DNA from: Lysobacteraceae bacterium 2PB
Lineage (GTDB): Bacteria; Pseudomonadota; Gammaproteobacteria; Xanthomonadales; Xanthomonadaceae
Assembly (NCBI GenBank): GCA_005502915.1
Contig: SCMT01000005.1
Coordinates: 1-64,000 of the forward strand
Length of the DNA stretch: 64,000 nucleotides
Reading direction: 5' to 3'
Shown here: piece after piece, positions 58,491 through 64,000 of the stretch
How the letters are laid out: every line of letters begins with the position of its first letter
Position numbering within the stretch: the stretch's first letter is position 1
Notes under the pieces: model-generated
The model's input: the letters and a program-made list of their open reading frames with translations, nothing else
The model's database searches: none
What the model was told of the DNA's origin: nothing
Program-made: the position numbers and the translations under genes

Positions 58491-59246
58491 ATGTTCAAGC
58501 TCCGTGCCCCGACCGCCCGCGCCGCCACGCGCGCCACCGCCCTGGCCGTCGCGCTCGCCGCCCTGGTCCCGGCCGCCGCCATGGCCGGCAAGAACGATGT
58601 CGACAAGGTCATGGGCAGCATCACCGCGCACGCCGGCCAGACCTACGGCGACCTGACCACGGTCAACGGCAGCATCCGCGTCGAAGCCGGCGCCAAGGCC
58701 ATCGATGCCACCACCGTCAACGGCAGCATCCACCTCGAAACCGGCGCGCACATCGTCGACGCCGAGACCGTCAACGGCAGCATCCGCGGCGACGAGCGCG
58801 TCCGCGCCGCGAGCGTGCAGACCGTCAACGGCAGCATCCGCCTCGGCAGCGGCAGCCAGGTCGGCGACATCGAGACCGTCAACGGCAGCATCTTCGTCGA
58901 TCGCGGCAGCAGCGTCGGCAAGGACGTGGAAACGGTGAACGGCGCCATCGGCCTGGTCGACACCGACGTCGCCGGCGGCATCAGCACCGTCAATGGCGAC
59001 ATCACCGTCGGGATCGGCTCCCACGTCCGCGGCGGCATCACCGTCGAAAAGCCCACCAGCAACTGGATGCCGGTCAGTGCCAGCAAGCGCAAGCTCCGCA
59101 TCATCGTCGGCCCCAACGCCATCGTCGAAGGCCCCCTGGTGTTCAAGCGCGACGTGAACCTCTACGTCCACAGCACCGCCCGCATCGGCCAGGTCACCGG
59201 CGCCACCGCCGTCCGCTACGACGGCCCGACCGCACCGAAGGATTGA
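58491..59246 (+). CDS. Secreted beta-helix repeat protein (DUF4097-like), 251 aa
   Basis: The signal peptide (ALAVALAALVPAAAMAG) is followed by repeated TVNGSI units at roughly 18-residue spacing (TTVNGSIRVEAGAKAIDA, TTVNGSIHLETGAHIVDA, ETVNGSIRGDERVRAASV), about seven in all. They should form a right-handed beta-helix, as in DUF4097-like adhesin proteins. The C-terminal part is a non-repetitive beta domain. Function is unknown; it could be cell-surface associated. It is divergent from gpmI and ends in a strong terminator. Confidence 0.8.
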   Translation: MFKLRAPTARAATRATALAVALAALVPAAAMAGKNDVDKVMGSITAHAGQTYGDLTTVNGSIRVEAGAKAIDATTVNGSIHLETGAHIVDAETVNGSIRGDERVRAASVQTVNGSIRLGSGSQVGDIETVNGSIFVDRGSSVGKDVETVNGAIGLVDTDVAGGISTVNGDITVGIGSHVRGGITVEKPTSNWMPVSASKRKLRIIVGPNAIVEGPLVFKRDVNLYVHSTARIGQVTGATAVRYDGPTAPKD

Positions 59247-59277
59247 TCGTTTCCGACGTTCCAGGCCTCCCTCCCCC

Positions 59278-59305
59278 GCCCCGGCATCGCCGGGGCTTTT
59301 TTTTT
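59278..59305 (+). terminator. Rho-independent terminator after the beta-helix protein
   Basis: Perfect 8-bp stem GCCCCGGC (59278-59285)/GCCGGGGC (59289-59296), ATC loop, followed by nine T. Confidence 0.93.
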
Positions 59306-59403
59306 CGTCCTCGCCACGAACGGCACACCGGGACCGGGCGGGATGGGGGTCGGGCGTCGTACACTCGGAGGTTCCGTTCGTCAGGAAATACCGAGACCGT
59401 ACG

Positions 59404-61173
59404 ATGAGCCGTTCATTGCCCAAGACCCTGTTGCTGTCCCTCGCTGCTGCCGCTGCGCTGAGCGCGTGCAAAGGCGAGGATGCGCCGGCTGCGAAGCCGG
59501 CGGCGGAAGCCGCGAAGCCGGCTGCGTTCGCGTTCAAGGATGCGCTGGATCCCGCGGATTTCGCCGAGCACGTGCGCGTGCTGGCGTCGGACGAATTCGA
59601 AGGCCGCGCCCCGGGCACGCCGGGCGAGGAGAAGACGGTCCAGTACCTGAAGGCGCAGTTCGAGCGCATGGGGCTGAAGCCGGGCAATGGCGACAGCTAT
59701 TTCCAGGTCGTGCCGATGATGGAAACCACCGCCGATGAGTCGACGACGATGACCATCGACGTGAAGGGCACGCCGCGCACGCTGAAGTTCGGCACCGACA
59801 TGGTGGTCGGCACGCGTACCGGCCAGCAGGAAGTGAAGATCGAGGGCAGCGAGCTGGTGTTCGTCGGCTACGGCGTGGATGCGCCGGAGCAGAAGTGGAA
59901 CGACTACGCGGGCGTCGACGTGAAGGGCAAGACCGTGGTCATGTTCGTCAACGACCCGGGCTTCCATTCGAAGGATGCGACGCTGTTCGACGGCAACCGC
60001 ATGACCTACTACGGCCGCTGGACCTACAAGTTCGAGGAAGCCGGCCGCAAGGGCGCGGCGGCGGCGCTGATCATCCACGACACCGAAGGCGCGTCGTACG
60101 GCTGGGACGTGGTGAAGAATTCCTGGTCCGGCGCGCAGTACGACCTGCGTGCGGCGGACGACCCGGCACCGCGCGTGCCGCTGCAGGGCTGGATCACCGG
60201 CGAGCAGGCGAAGGCGCTCTTCGCCGATGCCGGCCTCGATCTCGATGCGATGCGCGCGGCTGCGGGCAAGCGCGGCTTCAAGCCGGTGCCCCTGCCGGCC
60301 AAGGCCAGCGTGACGCTGAAGAGCACGATCGCCGAGAAGGAATCGCGCAACGTGATGGCCCTGCTGCCGGGCAGCGAGCGTCCCGAGGAAGCCGTGGTCT
60401 ACATGGCGCACTGGGACCACCTCGGCAAGCACGACGGCGAGGAAGGCGACAACATCTACAACGGCGCCGTCGACAACGCGACCGGCGTGGCCGGCATCCT
60501 GGAGATCGCCGAGGCGATGGCCAAGGGTCCGAAGCCGAAGCGTTCCGCTCTGTTCATGGCGGTGACGCTGGAGGAATCCGGGCTGCTCGGCTCGAAGTAC
60601 TACGTCGCGCATCCGAGCATCCCGCTGGACCGCACGGTCGGCGTGATCAACATCGATGCGATGAGCGTGTCCGGCCGCACCCGCGACCTCACCGTGATCG
60701 GCAAGGGCAATTCGGAAATGGAGGACATCCTCAAGCCGATCGCCGAACGCCAGGGCCGCACGCTGGTCGAGGAATCCAACCCGGCCGGCGGCTACTACTT
60801 CCGTTCGGATCACTTCAATTTCGCCAAGGCCGGCGTGCCCGCGCTCTACGCGGACGGCGGCACCGATCTGGTCGAAGGCGGCACCGCGGCGGGCGAAGCG
60901 GCCGGCAAGGACTACAACGAGCATCGCTACCACAAGCCCGACGACGAGTACGACCCGGCGACGTGGAAGCTCGACGGCACGATGCAGGACCTGGCGACGC
61001 TGTTCGAAGTGGGCCTCGCGCTGGTGCACGACACCAATCTCTGGCCGAACTGGTATGCGGGCAACCCGTTCCGCGCCGCGCGCGATGCGATGATGGCGGC
61101 GAATCCGCCGGCGTCGCTGAAAGCCGCACCTGCCGCCCCGGCCACGGACGTGGCGGCACCGGCGAAGCAGTAA
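59404..61173 (+). CDS. M28-family zinc metallopeptidase, lipoprotein, 589 aa
   Basis: A lipoprotein signal (LLLSLAAAAALSAC, lipobox LSAC) begins the protein, with a protease-associated (PA) domain in the middle (GVDVKGKTVVMFVNDPGF, AAAALIIHDTEG) and then the M28 domain: ligands in YMAHWDHLGKHDG (about 334), NGAVDNATGVAGIL, TLEESGLLGSKYYVA, INIDAMSVSG and YYFRSDHFNFAKAGVPAL. All metal residues are intact, so it should be a periplasmic aminopeptidase. It acts alone, ending in its own terminator. Confidence 0.92.
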   Translation: MSRSLPKTLLLSLAAAAALSACKGEDAPAAKPAAEAAKPAAFAFKDALDPADFAEHVRVLASDEFEGRAPGTPGEEKTVQYLKAQFERMGLKPGNGDSYFQVVPMMETTADESTTMTIDVKGTPRTLKFGTDMVVGTRTGQQEVKIEGSELVFVGYGVDAPEQKWNDYAGVDVKGKTVVMFVNDPGFHSKDATLFDGNRMTYYGRWTYKFEEAGRKGAAAALIIHDTEGASYGWDVVKNSWSGAQYDLRAADDPAPRVPLQGWITGEQAKALFADAGLDLDAMRAAAGKRGFKPVPLPAKASVTLKSTIAEKESRNVMALLPGSERPEEAVVYMAHWDHLGKHDGEEGDNIYNGAVDNATGVAGILEIAEAMAKGPKPKRSALFMAVTLEESGLLGSKYYVAHPSIPLDRTVGVINIDAMSVSGRTRDLTVIGKGNSEMEDILKPIAERQGRTLVEESNPAGGYYFRSDHFNFAKAGVPALYADGGTDLVEGGTAAGEAAGKDYNEHRYHKPDDEYDPATWKLDGTMQDLATLFEVGLALVHDTNLWPNWYAGNPFRAARDAMMAANPPASLKAAPAAPATDVAAPAKQ

Positions 61174-61198
61174 TCGGCAAGTCGCAGGCAGACACGAC

Positions 61199-61220
61199 AA
61201 CGGCGCCCGAGGGCGCCGTT
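61199..61220 (+). terminator. Hairpin terminator after the M28 peptidase
   Basis: Perfect 10-bp stem AACGGCGCCC (61199-61208)/GGGCGCCGTT (61211-61220) with a 2-nt GA loop, followed by GTTG and no long T-run, 26 bp after the stop. Confidence 0.65.
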
Positions 61221-61272
61221 GTTGCATGGTCTGGTTCAACCTCCTCCCCCCACGCGGGGGAAGGAGAAAAGG

Positions 61273-61797
61273 TCAGATCGAACGCGAGAAGGTGAAGCTG
61301 TTGGTGACGCGATCCTCGACGGCCTGCGCCAGCGGCTTGGCTTCGCGCTCGGCGTCGCGGGCCTGGCGCTCCTGCAGCACGCGCTCGTGCTGGTCGACCT
61401 TCGCGGTCACCTGCTGCTCGCTCTGCGCCTTCGACTGCTCGATGTTCACGTAGCCGCTGAAGATCGGCTCCTTGTCGATCTTCTGCGCGAGCATGACATG
61501 GCCGTTGCGCACGTCCATGTATTCGGGCTTTTCCGACAGGCCGGGCGTGGTGCGCGCGGTGAGGACCACATCGGTGGCGACCTTGCGCGCCTCGTCCTCG
61601 CTCAGGCCAGCCTTGTTCTGCACCAGGTGTACCGCACGGACGAACAGCTCGCGCTCGCCTGCGCTCATCTCCAGTTCGCGCGGCTTCTGCGGCGCCTGCA
61701 GCATCGGGCCATCGCGATCGGGCGGCACGAGGGTCACGCCATGCGCGCCGCGCGTGTCCTGCGGTTCCGCTGCCTGCCCTTCGAATGAATCACGCAT
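61273..61797 (-). CDS. Hypothetical soluble protein, possible XVIPCD-type domain, 174 aa
   Basis: I do not recognise this protein with certainty. A polar, Pro-rich N-terminus precedes helices (AGERELFVRAVHLVQNKAGL, SEDEARKVATDVVLTARTTP), a short beta pair (GHVMLAQKIDKEP, GYVNIEQ) and a Gln/Glu/Arg-rich tail (KAQSEQQVTAKVDQHERVLQ). The arrangement of helices, a short beta hairpin and a glutamine-rich tail loosely resembles the XVIPCD domain of Xanthomonas-type type IV secretion effectors, but the match is weak. There is no signal peptide. It lies after pntA on the same strand but 165 bp apart. Confidence 0.5.
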   Translation of the reverse strand: MRDSFEGQAAEPQDTRGAHGVTLVPPDRDGPMLQAPQKPRELEMSAGERELFVRAVHLVQNKAGLSEDEARKVATDVVLTARTTPGLSEKPEYMDVRNGHVMLAQKIDKEPIFSGYVNIEQSKAQSEQQVTAKVDQHERVLQERQARDAEREAKPLAQAVEDRVTNSFTFSRSI

Positions 61798-61962
61798 GTC
61801 ATGGCCTCCTGCGGGGGTGTTCCTTCATCGAGCGGCGCCTGTCGCGGTGGCGTCGGACTGCCCCGAGGGTAGGCCCGCCAATCGCGGCAGGCAAGCCTCG
61901 GCTCCCGACCTGTCGAACGGCAGGCAGTGGCGGTTCAGGACAATCGATCCGGCGCCGGAACG

Positions 61963-63087
61963 TCAGGACGCCGCGCGCTCCGGCCAGACCGTCTTCGCCA
62001 GCAGTTCGTCGTTCCAATCGAACTGCAGCGCCCCCTGCTTGTCGAGCAGCAGCGAGACGAAGTTGAAGACGTTGCGCGCGAACATGTCGCTGGCGTGCAT
62101 GGCGCCGCTGCTGGCGAGGTTGAGCGGGCCGGCGATGGTGACGCCGTCGTGGTCGACGGTCTCGCCCGGACGGGTCAGTTCGCAGTTGCCGCCGGTCTCG
62201 GCGGCCAGGTCGACGATCACGCTGCCGGGCTTCATGCCGGCGACCATCGCGGCGCTGACGATCTTCGGCGCGGGACGGCCGGGCACGGCGGCGGTCGAGA
62301 CGATCACGTCGACGCCCTTGAGGTGGTCGGCGAGGCGCTGCTGCTGCAGGGCGCGCTCCTCGTCGGTGAGCTGGCGCGCGTAGCCGCCTTCACCGGCGGC
62401 GCTGACGCCGAGATCGAGGAACTTGCCGCCGAGCGATTCGATCTGCTCGCGGGTTTCCGGGCGCACGTCGAAGCCTTCGACCTGCGCGCCGAGGCGCTTG
62501 GCGGTGGCGACGGCCTGCAGGCCGGCGACGCCGGCGCCGATGATCAGCACCTTCGACGGCCGGATGGTGCCGGCGGCGGTGGTCAGCATCGGGAAGAACT
62601 TGGGCGCCAGCTGGGCGGCGATCAGCACGGCCTTGTAGCCGGCCATGCCGGCCTGCGAGCTGAGGATGTCCATGGCCTGGGCGCGCGTGGTGCGCGGCAG
62701 GCGTTCGAGCGGGAAGGCGACGAGGCCCCGGGCTTGGATGGCCTCGCCGCGCGCGGCATCGGCCTGCGGCTGGAGCATGCCGACCAGCACGGCGCCGGAC
62801 TTGATCGAGGCGATGGCGGCGGCCGGCGGCGGCTGCACGCAGACCACGATGTCGGCCTGGGCGAGCACGGCATCGGCACTGTCGACCACTTCCGCGCCGG
62901 CATCGGCGTAGGCGCTGTCGGGCTGATGGGCGGCCTTGCCGAGGCCGCGCTCGACGCGAACCGTGGCGCCCGCTGCGACGAGTTTCTTGCAGGTCTCGGG
63001 CGTCAGCGCGATGCGCCGTTCGCCGGATGCGGTTTCACGCACCGAGCCGATGACCACCTTCGCCGCACCTGCACTCGCTTCCGCCAT
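61963..63087 (-). CDS. pntA: NAD(P) transhydrogenase alpha subunit, soluble domain I, 374 aa
   Basis: The protein fits PntA domain I, which binds NAD(H) and resembles alanine dehydrogenase: VRETASGERRIALTPETCKK, VGMLQPQAD, MDILSSQAGMAGYKAVLIAA, the nucleotide-binding VLIIGAGVAGLQAVATAKRL and SVIVDLAAETGGNCELTRPG. It has no membrane helix, so it is the split form in which the membrane parts are separate proteins (PntAB, PntB). No such gene is adjacent on either side here, so the complex must be completed from elsewhere in the genome. The start at 63087 is standard. Confidence 0.88.
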   Translation of the reverse strand: MAEASAGAAKVVIGSVRETASGERRIALTPETCKKLVAAGATVRVERGLGKAAHQPDSAYADAGAEVVDSADAVLAQADIVVCVQPPPAAAIASIKSGAVLVGMLQPQADAARGEAIQARGLVAFPLERLPRTTRAQAMDILSSQAGMAGYKAVLIAAQLAPKFFPMLTTAAGTIRPSKVLIIGAGVAGLQAVATAKRLGAQVEGFDVRPETREQIESLGGKFLDLGVSAAGEGGYARQLTDEERALQQQRLADHLKGVDVIVSTAAVPGRPAPKIVSAAMVAGMKPGSVIVDLAAETGGNCELTRPGETVDHDGVTIAGPLNLASSGAMHASDMFARNVFNFVSLLLDKQGALQFDWNDELLAKTVWPERAAS

Positions 63088-63260
63088 TGCCCGCTCTCCT
63101 AGCGCCTTCGTTGGGTGACCGGCATCCTAGCAGGTTGCGATGACCGCCCTCCTGCAGCGGCGATATTGCGCCACAACGAAAACGCATAACCCGGCTGCGG
63201 CGCGGGCCGGACACCCTCCCGGTAACGCGCGCGAAGGCCCGGCGCAAGGCATGGCATCCG

Positions 63261-63297
63261 CAAACAAAGGGGCCGCCGGCAGTGATGCCGACGGCCC
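63261..63297 (-). terminator. Terminator after the DUF1631-type gene
   Basis: On the minus strand, a 12-bp stem with one mismatch (plus-strand arms 63270-63281 and 63286-63297, GTGA loop) is followed by CTTTGTTTG. It lies 37 bp after the gene end. Confidence 0.6.
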
Positions 63298-63333
63298 GGG
63301 GTCGCGCCTGCGCTGGTGGCGTCGGATCAGCCC

Positions 63334-64000
63334 TCAGGCAATCCCGCTGACGGCGCTGCGCGACTGGTTGAGGGTCTGCCACATCTGGCGCATGGCCTCG
63401 TCGAACGGCGCTTCCGAGGAGCGCAGGATCACGCGGTTCTTCGCGACCAAGGCCGCCAGTTCTTCCGGCGTCACCACCAGCTTGCGCATGCCGCGTCGGT
63501 TGACGATCAGGAAGCGCGAGGTCAGCGGGCTGACCCAGGCGATGCGGCCGGAGGTTTCTTGGCCATCCTCTTCGATCAGGCGCAGGTTCTGGCCCACGCG
63601 CAGGCGGCGCAGACGCGCGGCGAGCGCGGGATCGAAGTCCAGCGAATCCGTCCCGCCGACCACGCGCAGGCCGCCCCAGTTGGCGGCGTCGTTCGGCTCG
63701 GCCGACGCGGCCACATCCTCCTCGACCGGCAGGGTGTGGCGCATGCGCGCGCGATCCGGGAAGGCCAGTGCGGACACGATCTTCGACAGCGAATCGCGCG
63801 CGGCGACGGCGTCGAGGCCACAGCTGGCGTAGCAGCGACCGAGCGGCGCCTGCAGTTCGAGGATCTTGTCGGCGACGCGGCCGCCCTCGGCGCGCATGGC
63901 GTAGGCATCGGCCTGCACCAGGCTTTCGCCGATGGCCACGGCGGAAATGTACTGGGCCGAGCTGGGGCCTTCGCGCAGCCAGGTCTGCACCAGATGGTGA
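63334..64000 (-). CDS. DUF1631-type protein, C-terminal part, cut by the window edge
   Basis: The visible 220 or so residues match what I recall of the C-terminus of DUF1631 proteins: LRRLRVGQNLRLIEEDGQET, GRIAWVSPLTSRFLIVNRRG (a PilZ-like beta pattern), RKLVVTPEELAALVAKNRVI and a final APFDEAMRQMWQTLNQS. These are large cytosolic proteins of unknown role with a PilZ-like region. The reading frame continues past base 64000, so the true start is outside the window. A terminator follows the stop on the minus strand. Confidence 0.75.
   Translation of the reverse strand, partial: HHLVQTWLREGPSSAQYISAVAIGESLVQADAYAMRAEGGRVADKILELQAPLGRCYASCGLDAVAARDSLSKIVSALAFPDRARMRHTLPVEEDVAASAEPNDAANWGGLRVVGGTDSLDFDPALAARLRRLRVGQNLRLIEEDGQETSGRIAWVSPLTSRFLIVNRRGMRKLVVTPEELAALVAKNRVILRSSEAPFDEAMRQMWQTLNQSRSAVSGIA

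Overview
The window is high-GC, gene-dense bacterial chromosome. The gene content (a leucine-catabolism set, fused IcmF, a prolyl-4-hydroxylase fused to Sel1 repeats, HscC with atypical J-proteins, gpmI-envC-ctpA, a DUF1631-type protein, Ala-rich small lipoproteins and many dispersed palindromes) suggests a gammaproteobacterium of the Xanthomonadaceae/Lysobacteraceae type. That assignment is inferred from gene repertoire; there is no rRNA in the window to confirm it. I saw no tRNA, rRNA, CRISPR array or intact insertion sequence.

Layout. 0.2-4.1 kb is a loose accessory region of secreted or orphan hypothetical genes with decayed copies of one small gene and several palindromic repeats. 4.1-8.6 kb is a visibly AT-richer, five-gene, leftward, translationally coupled island immediately 3' of icmF. 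In transcription order it encodes a Dam-type adenine methylase, a HARE-HTH/NUDIX/P-loop-kinase fusion, a class I methyltransferase, a SIR2 protein and a HAM1-like nucleotide-binding protein. The last two resemble the HAM1-SIR2 effector pair of the reported Kongming anti-phage system, but the upstream genes are different. This is the best candidate for an undescribed system here. 8.6-12.1 kb is icmF. 12.2-15.1 kb holds a phospholipase-D/cardiolipin-synthase-like gene coupled to a Sel1-prolyl hydroxylase. 15.1-18.3 kb is a leftward cluster of cupredoxin-like protein, output-less HAMP sensor, DUF3034-type protein and exported truncated globin.

18.6-46.4 kb carries leucine breakdown: leucine dehydrogenase, isovaleryl-CoA dehydrogenase, thiolase, methylcrotonyl-CoA carboxylase beta and alpha subunits, methylglutaconyl-CoA hydratase and HMG-CoA lyase. 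Interspersed are a two-component system, three Ala-rich lipoproteins, hscC with two J-like proteins, bactofilin, feoAB and a GGDEF/EAL protein. A DUF559 nuclease-like gene bracketed by perfect 39-bp inverted repeats sits inside this pathway cluster.

46.5-64 kb is mostly envelope and housekeeping: fadL, rhomboid protease, an ABC ATPase with a permease-M1 peptidase fusion, ctpA-envC-gpmI (cell division/periplasmic proteolysis/glycolysis), a repeat-rich secreted protein, an M28 peptidase, an isolated pntA-type transhydrogenase subunit and the end of a DUF1631-type gene.
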